A DNA stretch of 64,000 nt from Thozetella sp. PMI_491 (GCA_021432635.1 MU270050.1:248001-312000); one strand, 5' to 3'; positions 34,496 to 44,784 are shown, counted from the stretch's first letter. Translations and numbers: made by a program. The notes: generated by a model not told the origin, from the letters alone.

Positions 34496-34966
34496 CTCTA
34501 TCTGTTATGTCCCTCAAGTGCTTGTCGTCTATAAAGTAGGGACTGGCGAACAAAAATTATTCAATTCGGATTCCTCCCAGTCCGGCCCCCAGGTTCAAAT
34601 CATTTATATCCCACGATGCTTGCAGGGGCTCAGCCGCGCGCCAGTAGGCGGCCGCGCTGGTGCACTCCGAGATCCAGCTCCAGGCTCCTTGAGCGAAAAT
34701 GCCACCCTTGACTATGCGTCGCCTTCCGAGAAGGTGACCCACATGACGGAGGCGGATGTCCGCTGCCGCGAGATCGATTATCGGGGCCCCACAGCGATGG
34801 TGGGATGTGGAGTTCGGGTCCCGCCGGCGAAGCACTCCGAAAATGAGGAGCTAGGCTCAGAGGCAGTCGCGGGGCTAGGTAGGATAGGTATGTAAACACT
34901 TCGTCTTCATCCACTTGTTAGGCGCTTAGAATCGCTAATAATAGTCAAGATTATCTTCATTCCACG
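34496..34966. promoter_or_regulatory. Divergent promoter of the 5-oxoproline gene pair
   Basis: The 471 bp hold three HGATAR motifs (34498-34503, 34778-34783, 34951-34956), where about 1.4 are expected by chance. This is compatible with GATA-factor nitrogen control. No open frame with a recognisable domain is present. Confidence 0.4.
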
Positions 34967-35887
34967 ATGTCGGCGCTCGCAACGGCAACTGCGCTGGAAA
35001 CGCCGATCCCGCACACACTCGCGACAGGCCGAGAGGTCCGCCTCGCTGCTCGACACAATGCTTGCGCTACTACTTCTGGTCTTGCGCCCGGCTTTCTCCA
35101 GGCCAATCTTATCGTTCTCCCTTCTCGCTATGCTGCAGACTTCCGTCTCCTCTGCGCCAGAAATCCCGTGCCTTGCCCGCTTGTAGGCGAGTCTGCTGGC
35201 CCCGGAAGCTGGAACAATTTTAAATCCTGCCTTCCTGGCATCGAGGGCAGCTCTATGCTGGACGATATCGACATCCGACGCGACGCACCCAAGTTTAATG
35301 TGTACAAGGATGCGAAGCTAGTTAAAGAGGGCTGTGCTGATATTGTCTCCGAGTGGACGGATGATCACGTCGCCTTCCTTGTCGGCTGCTCTTTCAGTTT
35401 TGAGTCAGCGCTGACTGCCGCTGGACTTCCACCAAGACACACCGTGCTCGGACGCAACGTCCCTATGTATCGCACGACTCTGCAGCTTTGCCCAGCGGGT
35501 GTCTTCACCAACGGTACTTTCGTCGTATCCATGCGACCGTATTCGAAATCCCATATCAAAAAGGTCCGGGACATCACGCGCCCATATGCCTTGACGCATG
35601 GCGAGCCGATAGCTTGGGGTTGGGAGGCAGTGCAGAATCTTGGAATCAAGGATTTGAACTCACCCGAGTGGGGGGAGGCGCCGCTCACGAAGGATGGCGG
35701 GCGATTGAGCGATGTATGGGGGTCTGAAGATGACGTTCCCGTATTTTGGGGGTGTGGGGTTACGCCACAGGAGGCAGTGATGAAAGCTGAGCTCGAAGGC
35801 ATAATTCTGGCCCATGCGCCCGGGCACATGGTGTTGCTGGATACCAAGGACTCGGAAATTATTGGCGAGCATACGAGCGAAGTTTGA
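34967..35887 (+). CDS. D-glutamate cyclase homologue (DUF1445/YcsI family)
   Basis: Intronless, 306 residues from ATG 34967. The family signature is clear: ATTSGLAPGFLQANLIVLPS, then FLLCARNPVPCPLVGE-like (here FRLLCARNPVPCPLVGESAG), DIDIRRDAPKFNVYKDAKLV, FLVGCSFSFESALTAAGLP, then PAGVFTNGTFVVSMRPYS, ITRPYALTHGEPIAWG and VFWGCGVTPQEAVMKAELEG. The characterised animal relative converts D-glutamate to 5-oxo-D-proline. In bacteria this family (YcsI) often lies beside the PxpA/YcsF 5-oxoprolinase genes. Here it is divergent from 5-oxoprolinase, which supports a shared pathway. There is no mitochondrial presequence as clear as in animals, so it may be cytosolic. A hydro-lyase name found in databases is only historical. 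Confidence 0.88.
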   Translation: MSALATATALETPIPHTLATGREVRLAARHNACATTSGLAPGFLQANLIVLPSRYAADFRLLCARNPVPCPLVGESAGPGSWNNFKSCLPGIEGSSMLDDIDIRRDAPKFNVYKDAKLVKEGCADIVSEWTDDHVAFLVGCSFSFESALTAAGLPPRHTVLGRNVPMYRTTLQLCPAGVFTNGTFVVSMRPYSKSHIKKVRDITRPYALTHGEPIAWGWEAVQNLGIKDLNSPEWGEAPLTKDGGRLSDVWGSEDDVPVFWGCGVTPQEAVMKAELEGIILAHAPGHMVLLDTKDSEIIGEHTSEV

Positions 35888-36253
35888 ATATAACCAGCGC
35901 TCATTCCCAAGCCACTCTGTTAAGTGCTCTCGTGTACGGCATAGTGCCTTGTACAGCCAATAGAGTTGCGTCCAGATGCGAGTTGGAATTGAAAAAGGCA
36001 TTCTAAGGAAGGTGGTTGAAAGACTAGATGATGAGATGCGATGAATAATTGTATGAGAGATTCAATTTCAAGACCTCGCTTGCCAAACGAGGCCATGTAG
36101 CCAAGGCTGGTAGCCAACAGGTATCACACAGGCAGCACGTCAAATGAATAGAAAAGCTTTCTATGGTGAAACAATAACATTAGCTTCTACCCCTAGTAAC
36201 TTCTCCTTCTAGATGCAGCGAGATTACTCTGTACACGTACGTGTTCCCGCATC
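35888..36253. other. Convergent intergenic region
   Basis: 3' of the D-glutamate cyclase homologue and of the decayed permease. Nothing further is recognised. Confidence 0.5.
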
Positions 36254-37774
36254 CTAATAGATGTGGCGAAACTCTAGGTGGCCTTCTCCAGTAGTCTCTT
36301 TCCTGTCATCTGGCCGCTTCCCATTTGCAATCGCGTCTTTCTTCGCATTCATCATGCACAAGTATGCGATCTGGCCCGATATGAGGATGATACAGATGAT
36401 AGCCGAGGCAAGTGAGCACCAGTGCCCGAGCCGATACGGCGCGCCCCGGTAAACCTGAGGAGCAACAATCCCGGCAATGTTGCCGATGGTCTGCTGCAGA
36501 CCGATCGCCGTGGCTCGCCTATAATGAGGCGCCATGTTGTTGTTAATCCCTGGCATTGATTAGCGATAGCGACCCAAGTCATAGAGTCTATTCGTACAGA
36601 TTTCGTTTAGGCCGGAGCCGCAATAGAGAGGGAGCGCGATTAGATAGCAGGCAAAGCAGCGAACACCGGCGTTGTTGGAGACACCGAGTAGCAATGCGTA
36701 TCCGATGACTGCGAATACATCAAGAATAAGGAGTAACTCAACTACCAGTTAGCCGGCGCTGAAGTGAAAAGGATCGGGTGGCCTACGGTTCCTCTCAGCT
36801 TCCATTTATCTCCAAGAATCGCAGCGCTCCAACAACCATGGTCAGCGGCGGACCTCATTTACCAGCATCCGACCATAGACTTACAAAAGGCTCACGCCGC
36901 CGAGGAAGTAGACAGGAACACTGAGGTATTGGGCCTCCAGTGAAGAAAATACAAGATCGAGCTTCAGGATGAATGATAGGATAATGATAAGAAAGTGCTA
37001 AAGCCATAGAGGATAATGTCCTGAAAGAACTGTATCAAGTCACTGTCAAAGAGTTAGCACTACATACTCCAGCGAAACTAGCTCGTTGTAGATGATGGGT
37101 AACTTGCGTGATGTGAACCTTTGGGTACTTGAGTGCGTTGAATACTTCCTTCCATTTGAATATCTGGGACCCAAGATACTCCTGGCGCTGCAGGTCTCTG
37201 ATATGCATCACATCCTTCTCCTCGGACGTGAAGAAGTTTGCTTGTGAAGGGTCGTTGGGGAGCCCGAAGAACGCCCATGCGACCACGAGGACAGAAACAC
37301 AACCTTCGATGACGTACAGCCAGCTGAAACTGTCTGTCAGAGCTCGTAAATACCCAGAATTTGGTTAACTCAATTACTCACATCCAGGCCCTGAGGCCAC
37401 CGCTGTCTCCGATTTTGGTGATGGCTGTCCCGAGAAGACCGCCGAACATACCAGCGAGAGATACGGAGGCGAAGAGGTAGGCTAGGCGAAGACCCTGACC
37501 CGACTACATCAGTACCAGCCACGTTCCGGAAATCGGGGGTGTCACAGACCTGCTCCTCTCTCTTATAGACCATTGAGATGTACAAGCTCGGCGATGGAAA
37601 GAATCCGGCTTCGGTGAGGCCCAAGAGCAGACATACAACAATCAGCTCGCGGAAATTCTTTACAAATGCCGTACCAATAGTGACAATTGATCACCCCAAG
37701 CACATCAGCGCGATCGCGCGGTTAACCTTCAACTTTTTCAATGCCAGAACGATCGGCAGCTCGAATACGACATA
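36254..37774 (-). pseudogene. 5'-truncated Dal5-type MFS permease with a nonsense codon
   Basis: Recognisable minus-strand segments run from YVVFELP (about 37754-37774) through SIVTIGTAF, GLTEAGFFPSPSLYISMVYK, LRLAYLFASVSLAGMFGGLL, WLYVIEGCVSVLVVAWAFF, VPVYFLGGVSLL and INNNMAPHYRRATAIGLQQT to a stop at 36254. Several introns with good sites separate them. The first two helices and the R-x-N-x-G motif of the family are missing, because the homology stops abruptly where an aldehyde dehydrogenase fragment begins on the other strand. In addition, the family Trp of CLGWSIVTIG is replaced by a TGA stop at 37691-37693 (a TGG to TGA change). The gene is therefore dead. It was probably an organic-anion permease of the neighbouring 5-oxoproline pair, inferred only from position. 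Confidence 0.8.
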
Positions 37775-37783
37775 GGTTGACTC

Positions 37784-38274
37784 GGGGACCCGTGGAACCA
37801 AGACACCTTCCTTGGTCCACATATTAATGGCAAACAACATTCGAAAATTATGACCATGATTGCCAAAGCTAAGGAGCAAGGCGCTACATGCGCGACTGGC
37901 GGCGAATCGACTAGGGGGTGGTTCATCCAGCCAACCATCTTCCGGGACGTATCCCTGTCCATGGAGATCACGCAAGACGAAGTCTTTGGGCCGGTTGTTG
38001 CCGTCGCCTCCTTCAAATACCTGGCCAAGGCACTTGAGAAGGCACACGACACGTGCTACGGCCTAGCGGCGGCGTTATTCAGTGGAGAGATATCAAGAAA
38101 GTGCTTCATATGATCAAGGAGTTACAGGCTGGATCAGTATGGGTGAACTGCTACAACAAAATCTCACATGCGTTGCCGTTTGGGGGACTGAAGGAGAGCG
38201 GCAGTGGGAAGGATCTAGGTAGCAAAGCTTTGGATGAGTTTACGCAGACAAAAACCGTACGTTTTATGTTGTAG
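37784..38274 (+). pseudogene. C-terminal fragment of an aldehyde dehydrogenase, frameshifted
   Basis: Starting at 37784 the plus strand reads GDPWNQDTFLGPHINGKQHS, then KIMTMIAKAKEQGATCATGG, then GWFIQPTIFRDVSL, DEVFGPVVAVASFKYLAKAL and YGLAAALF: a clear NAD(P)-dependent aldehyde dehydrogenase C-terminal third. Near 38085-38095 the frame shifts by one base; the next frame continues HMIKELQAGSVWVNCYN, LPFGGLKESGSGKDLGSKAL and ends TKTVRFML at 38274. The NAD-binding half and the catalytic Cys and Glu residues are absent, lost at the same breakpoint that truncated the permease. No activity is expected. Confidence 0.85.
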
Positions 38275-38957
38275 AGGACTTGTGATATTCCACATTCACA
38301 GCCGGTCTTGATACCAAACATCGATAGCATACCGATACCTCGTGGCTCGTTTCCGTCCCCTGCCACCCTCCATCCCCTGCCACACAAGCACCTAAACTGA
38401 ACCCCTCTGTGCAGTGTCCGCTAGAATAGATTCAACTAAGGTCACATCCTCAATCCCGATTCTACAGGTCCGAATAGCAACTGTGAGTTGTTAGCAAAGA
38501 AGCTACAGCTTAGCGCAAACTAGTTCGCCATGAGGATGAGGGATCGAATTTGCCGAGTCCAAGCTAGCCTTATCTTAATCAAAGGTGTGAGACACGGTAA
38601 GCTTTCGACCATTTACTCCGCGGCTGGTCACAGACATACCGTGTGATTCTTGTGCGGCAAGGCTAAGGCTAGAAAACGCAAGTGATCACTAAGTGTTTCA
38701 GGCAACCCTCTGGGGGCGTAAGGCAACCCCAATCCCTTGTCCCATTCATACTATATATCCAGCCACCTGACCGAACAAAATGTACTCCCAGCCAGGATCA
38801 CACTTCACTTCACTTCTGGCCGTTGCGTTCTAGCCCCGGTATCCGACGGACAACAATCCACGCGATGCGCACTCGACAGGAAGCCCAACTCACATAATTT
38901 CCAGCACCGGCAACTCCCTCCCTTGTTAAGTTGTTAGCATTTCAAAGACCCTGCATC
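38275..38957. other. Intergenic region
   Basis: Between the aldehyde dehydrogenase remnant and the next surface protein. No gene is seen. A CTTCACTTCACTTC microrepeat lies near 38803-38816. Confidence 0.5.
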
Positions 38958-40085
38958 ATGGCGTCGTTAACACCGACTTGGCCTGCTTCCTGGACCCCTA
39001 CTCAACCTGGATGTCTAAGGTCAACGGACTTTTGGATGTGGAATTATGGCTCTACCCCCGACGCGCGGACCGTCATTGGTGGACCAACGCAGACGACTGA
39101 CTGTTTCCCATCGCCTTGGTTGCCCGTAGGAGCCTATCTAGGTACCCAATGCTTACCTGGCTATACGCCCGCTTGCAACGGCAGCGACAAAACCATGGTC
39201 CGTCTTCCCATGTTCTATCTTCTTAGTCCTGTTGAATATTGGGAGCATCTTGGCCCTTGCTCTTCAGATATACCCCGGGTAGCTACATAATAGCCCATTC
39301 TAGGAAATGACTAACGCTCAGGGATAGACGTGCTGCCCAACGTATGTGAACTGCATTTAAACCCGATAAACGCCAGTCGGGTCCTTGCTAACACGGGGCA
39401 TCGGAGCTCGTTCAGTATCTACTTGTTTTCATGTATGCCTGAGACGTCAACAATCACGGCCCATAACTCAGAGTTCCGTTGCATGTCGCCGTGGACCAGT
39501 CCTGGCACCATCACTTTCATTGAGACCAACTTTATCGCCAGCACCAGTCATACTGTAACAAGAAGAATCGGCACCAACCTGCATCTCTTTGCGCTTGGTA
39601 TCGCTTATATCATTCCATCAATTACACCTACGGTCGATGTAACGCAGTCAGATGCTTCCACTTTGTCGACGCCCGCATTGTTCTCTACGACCGCATCGTT
39701 CTCCACAACCTTGTCCGCCCCAACCGCATTCTCTACAATTGCGTCCACCACATCCTATCCTAATAACCAGCCTTCCGAGCTCAGGTATTCGGAGAGATTG
39801 AGTACCGTGGCAAAGATAGCTATTGGGATAGGAGCTGTTGCTGGAGTCATCCTAGTAGCAGTAGCAGGATGCTTTATATGCGGCCGCCGGAAGCGGCCAG
39901 GATTTCACAAGATGGGAAGGAACGTATGGCATCAGCTTTCACACAGGGAGCCCAAAAAGGGGGTCATCATCGAACTGGATACTACAATGTGTGCAGAATT
40001 GCCCGCCCTATACCTCCCTAGTCCTTCACCTCAGGCTCTGAAGCAGGATGCTCATGTATCTCAGCCAGCCGAGCTTCCCGGTTAA
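38958..40085 (+). CDS. Cysteine-containing single-span membrane protein
   Basis: Three exons (38958-39278, a 14-nt exon 39328-39341, and 39416-40085) give 334 residues in frame. The N-terminus MASLTPTWPASWTPTQPGCL leads to a Cys-rich ectodomain (TTDCFPSPW, CLPGYTPACNG). The short middle exon supplies TCCPT, matching the CCP motif of the protein at 20-21 kb. A Thr/Ser-rich stalk (STLSTPALFSTTASFSTTLS) precedes one span (IAIGIGAVAGVILVAVAGCF) and a basic CGRRKR stop-transfer. The tail is about 70 residues. The 14-nt exon is needed to avoid in-frame stops on both sides; cDNA would settle it. The function is unknown; a surface or cell-wall role is likely from the architecture. Confidence 0.68.
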
Positions 40086-40351
40086 GGAGATATCCTCAGT
40101 CTAGGGATAACAAGGAGCAATGCAGTATTGATATGGATGCGCGCCTATCTTCCTCTTCAATAAGCCCGGCCAATTCCACTCATGGGAGAACTTTTTAGAG
40201 TATTACTTGCACTGACTTGGAATCAAGTGTCCAGTGTACCCACTCTGTAAGTATCAATAATGATGAGTCAAAAAGTTGCCTATCTTCTGCTGCTCTCATA
40301 TCAATGCGGGATGCTTGAAAAGTCCATCCAGATTGTACTGTGGTCTACCCA

Positions 40352-41202
40352 TCATCCGAAGGTTACGTGCCACAGTAACACCATGGATTTCCAAACCAAT
40401 CCGTGGAGGGACCGCTGGACAGGATTTTCCAAGATGTACTCCTCCAGTCTCTCCTCTACGTAGAATGTTTTGACTTGCTGTGGCGACGGGTGGCCCGTTG
40501 CTTCACTGTTGATGAACCCGACTGTGATGAGGAGGTTGACAAACCACATATGCAGGCCGAGCGGCTGTCCGCCGGTAGCCTGGTGTTCTTTCTTGCGACG
40601 GATATAAGACTTTGACAACGTTTTGAGGGTTAAGGGACCGCCTTCGGCATCGTCCAGCATTGCCTGTAGCACTGTATCGCGAATGCATTAGTCTCTTGGG
40701 TGGTCTTTCGCGACCGGAAAGTTGAAACGTACTCTGGGGTTGCATGGTGTAATTATCTCCTTGTCTAAAATCAAGCCGTGTCATGGAGCGGTCATGCTCC
40801 ACAACACCGTGCATGCGCGAGTCGGCTAGGTCAAAGGTTCCATCCTCGCGCAAGATTGGCTTAAGCGCGTTGGCTAGGGCGTGGGCGACCGTCCCACTCA
40901 TATGCAAGGCCACCATCAGAGCAGCCTCCAGCCTCGGCAGGGTGATGTTCTTGCCATCTCGTGGTCTGGTAAGTTTAGGAGCACGTTATGTTAGCCTCGT
41001 ACTCTCATACGCCTGGCAACGACATCTCTCACAAATATCCCTGGTTAGCCAAGGCGTTCAGACCTGGGCACGGAGCGCGGTCCTCAATGCTGAGTCTGAT
41101 GTAGCTGTGATCCTCGCCACGGACTCTCTCGGCCTCTTGTTCCCTCTCCTTCGTGTTGAAGTTTAGGAGAGAGCGGACGGCTCCCCACAAGGTGAAATAC
41201 AT
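40352..41202 (-). CDS. Heme-thiolate peroxidase (chloroperoxidase/peroxygenase family)
   Basis: Three exons (41033-41202, 40733-40965, 40352-40671) splice in frame to 240 residues. The heme-ligand motif RAPCPGLNALANQGYL sits near residue 45 and spans intron 1; the Cys of P-C-P is the proximal thiolate. The acid-base motif is MHGVVEHDRSMTRLD (E-H-D, as in chloroperoxidase). The C-terminal half has GGQPLGLHMWFVNLLITVGF and VEERLEEYILENPVQRSLHG, usual for short peroxygenases. No signal peptide is evident (MYFTLWGAVRSLL could be a weak anchor), unlike most secreted members. It is a short-type unspecific peroxygenase or chloroperoxidase-like enzyme, which uses H2O2 to oxidise hydrocarbons or fatty acids. 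It is divergent from a fatty-acid alpha-dioxygenase. Confidence 0.85.
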
Positions 41203-42067
41203 CGTGCTGATTCCCTATCACGCTGGTGGAGCGTCGTCTGTTCCCAGTTGCGTCGGGACCTCTCACTAACGGCGGAGGTTTCTGAGCGGCTGGCTGATGC
41301 TTGCCTTTATATCCGATACAACAACATGTAGCAGGTGCGGGGGGCTTAGGTTGGTTCCAAAGACAGAAGTCCACCTGATCACGTCATACCGGAACCATTT
41401 AGCTTAGTCCGTCTCGTCTCGGCGACGGGCGGGCATACTTTTATATGGTGCGCAAGTCTGAGACACACAAACATTATCGACGGAACTCACCGGGTGGATG
41501 AGCCAACGAGAAGGCTGGAAGAGCCAGGTCTACCAATCGGCCTATGCCGCGACATCCCTAACGTATTTCCCAAAGCGGTGACCCAGTCAGCTTATCGGCG
41601 GAGCCTTCGGCTAATCCCCAGCTTGGTTCACGACTCGTGCCAAATTTCAGCCCATCACGCTGCAATACCCAACCGTGGCTCACTGCCCCCACGAAGCGCC
41701 TCAGCGTTCGGTGAACTTTATTAGGGCATATTTGCACCTCTTGTGTAACTGGTGTCAAGCTGAAAGCTGAGTGATCATCGGTGTCTGTCACAAGATCTGA
41801 GTCAGACACAAGGTCAAAGGACAGCTCGGGAGCCTCTGCTGTAATGTTGAAATGCCTTTGGGTGAATGGTGGATTTGTATGGGACGGAATACGCGCATTA
41901 GCCCTCCAATAATCTAGATATATACCACCTGCCTTGCATTCGTACAAACGGCACAGCCTTCTCGAGATGGGGGGCAGCGACTAGATCTACGACCTGTATC
42001 TCTTCCTCCTGACCGCCAAATTACGCTCAACGCTTGAACCAAGGAGACAGTAAAGCGTCTTGCAAAG
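41203..42067. other. Divergent promoter region
   Basis: 865 bp between the peroxidase and alpha-dioxygenase starts. No conserved open frame is present. It is a candidate shared control region. Confidence 0.5.
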
Positions 42068-44134
42068 ATGGAGGACTTAAAAATGACATTTCGGCCTTCG
42101 CTCGTCGAGAGAACGGCCATCTCGGCTTTCAAGTGGCTAAACAAGCTCGTGCCATGGTTCAAGCTTCCGGGCTACCTGGGCGCCCTGAATCTCGCCACAC
42201 TGCGCATCGAGCTACGGGGTCAAAATCTCCACGATGGCTACGCTTCAGCCGCCGCTCAGGGAAATTCCAAGGAAGAAGTCATGAACGATTTACGGTACAT
42301 CAATGCGCGCCATTCCGATGGAAAGTTCAACTCGCTCGAGATGCCGCTCATGGGCTGCGCCGGTATGCGTTTCGGCCGGACCTTCCCACGAAAGTACTGC
42401 CAAAAGCCCACCGAGGAGGAGCTCTGGACGCCGAACCCACGCGTTATCAGTGAGAGCTTTATGGCGCGCAAGCCAGGCGGGTTCATCCCGGCCCCAACTT
42501 TAAACCTACTTGCTGCCGCTTGGATTCAGTTCCAAGTGCACGATTGGTTCAACCACGAGAATGTAAGGATCACTCTCTCCTGCCTCGACCAACTGACCAT
42601 ACGCAGCTTCTGACGCAGCCATGGCTTAGAGCGACGAAGACTTTGACGTGCCGCTGCCCAACGGCGATTCGTGGCAAGGCCACATGAAGCTACCCAAAAC
42701 GCGACCGGACCTCACCCTTGACCCCTCTGACATCGGCTGCCCTGGATACCGGAATACGAATACGGCGTGGTGGGACGGCTCACAGATATATGGGTCAAGT
42801 GAGGCTATCACTGCTGAGCTGCGAGAGAAGCATCCGGACGGCAAGCTGCTACTCCTGAAGAACAAGGTCGGGGCTTTCTTACCCCGCGATAATGACGGGA
42901 ACCCCCTGACCGGGTTCCACAACAACTGGTGGATTGGCATGGAGATGCTGCACACGCTGTTCGCGCTTGAGCATAACTCGCTCTGCGACATGTTCAAAAA
43001 GGCGTATCCCGACTGGAGCGGGTAAGAATCAGTGTCTAAGACAGGCGTCGTTCAACGAGGTGGCGGGTTGCTAATTCTCGGTCTGCAGGGATCAGATCTT
43101 TGACAAGGCGCGGCTGGTGAACTGTGCTCTGATGGCCAAAATCCACACGGTGGAGTGGACCCCAGCTATTCTTGCACACCCAGCTCTTCAGATTGGAATG
43201 AATGCCAACTGGTGGGGCCTTGCTGGCGAGACACTGAATAAACTGGTGGGTAGAATCTCGAAGACAAGTGAGATCATTTCGGGGATCCCCGGTTCCGGTG
43301 TGGACCAGGACGGCATCCCCTACAGTCTTACCGAGGAGTTCGTGTCAGTCTACAGAATGCACTCGCTCATACCAGGTACGTCCCCGCAGCTCCCTATCGT
43401 TTTTGTGCACGTTCTCATAGTGATTTACTGCGAAAGACAATATTGCCTTTTTCAACGCAGAAGATGGGAAGCATCAGCAGACCACTGCCATTGAGGACTT
43501 GGTCTTCGGTCAAGCGCAGAAGCCATTTGAGGATGGAATTTCATTCGGAGACGCCTTCTACTCTTTCGGCATCAACTACCCCGGCGCTATCACGAACCAC
43601 AACTACCCCAATTTCTTGCGCAATTTCACCGACCCCGACGGCATCCACCGAGACTTGGGCACTGTAGATATCCTGCGCGACCGAGAGCGTGGCGTCCCGC
43701 GATACTGCGCTTTTCGACGCATGCTGCGAATGCCCCCACCCAAGACTTTTGAAGAGCTCACGGGAGGCAACAAGGAGCTGGCTGCATCTCTTTCCGAAGT
43801 CTACAATGGCGATATCGAGTCCGTCGACTCCCTAGTCGGGTGTCACAGCGAGCCTGTGATCCCTGGCTTTGGGTTCAGTGAGACCGCGTTCCGTGTGTTC
43901 ATCGTCATGGCCTCTCGGAGACTCAAGAGCGATCGGTTCATTGCCGGCCAGTGGAACGCGAACACGTACTCTAAAGAGGGTTTCCACTGGGTTCAGTATA
44001 ACACAATGAAGGACGTGCTGATCCGTCATTTCCCAGAGCTCAAGGACACGCTTAAAGACAGCAAAAATGTGTTTGCGCCTTGGGCCAAGAAGGCCGAGTC
44101 GGAGAAGTATACGGGCGTCGAGACTAACGTCTAA
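42068..44134 (+). CDS. Fatty-acid alpha-dioxygenase (heme peroxidase superfamily)
   Basis: Four exons (42068-42562, 42630-43021, 43089-43375, 43437-44134) give 623 residues, close to plant alpha-dioxygenases (about 640). Key residues fall where expected: distal heme region FQVHDWFNHEN ending at residue 165 (His158 or His163), and VYRMHSLIPD with the catalytic Tyr at about 384 and proximal His at about 387. Other landmarks are NTNTAWWDGSQIYGSS, HNNWWIGMEMLHTLFALEHN and ALMAKIHTVEWTPAIL. These enzymes add O2 at C2 of fatty acids, giving 2-hydroperoxides that shorten to aldehydes. There is no C-terminal P450 domain, so it is not a Ppo/linoleate-diol-synthase fusion. It is divergent from a heme-thiolate peroxidase; a second in-frame Met lies five codons in. 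Confidence 0.92.
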
Positions 44135-44784
44135 GCAATAATAACCGAGCATGAAATTTCTTGGCTTATAAACGCGATCCACTGGCATTGGAAATTTCTC
44201 AGTTCTTAGTGGATAGAGCACCAATGTGAACATGGTCGAGGCGCTATCACACTTGGCGCACAACCTAGTTCTATGCGTGTTTAGCAGAATAAGTAGACGA
44301 TACTGAATTTAATCTTCAAAACACACGCAGTGAGCTATATCAGATCCATCAATCCACCAAATGGACATAGGCAAGTGTATTCAGGTTTCTTGTTTTCATC
44401 TACAGACCCCTTCCCCTTCAAAGAGAAAGAAACCTCCGGGGACCTCATTCCTAAGAGAATCTCCCTCCTCCGCAACCCTCCAAGAAGGTAATCATCACCC
44501 AGTGGGGTCTGGTATCAAGGGGGTTGCAGAGAGGCGGGTTGTCGCGGTGGCATTCAAGGGTAGTCACAGTTGGTATGCAAGTTGACTTAGGCCGGGTGAC
44601 TCCAGGGAAAGAACAGTGGAGCTTTTGGTACGTCTCTATAAGATTGCCATAGTCCATGTCCAGTGGCATCAAGCCATTACCACTGTTTTCAGAGACGGTA
44701 AGGGATTACTACCAGGTTAGGTCACGGCAAAACAAGAGACGTACTAAGTACAACCATTGGGCTACCTACACGGCCAATGATACG
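44135..44784. other. Intergenic region
   Basis: The 3' region of the dioxygenase and promoter of the amidase. No gene is recognised. Confidence 0.5.

Noticed and set aside
37691-38047. Apparent chimeric minus-strand protein across the permease/aldehyde dehydrogenase junction
   Set aside because: Its N-terminal two thirds is merely the antisense of aldehyde dehydrogenase sequence; the frame is open by accident.
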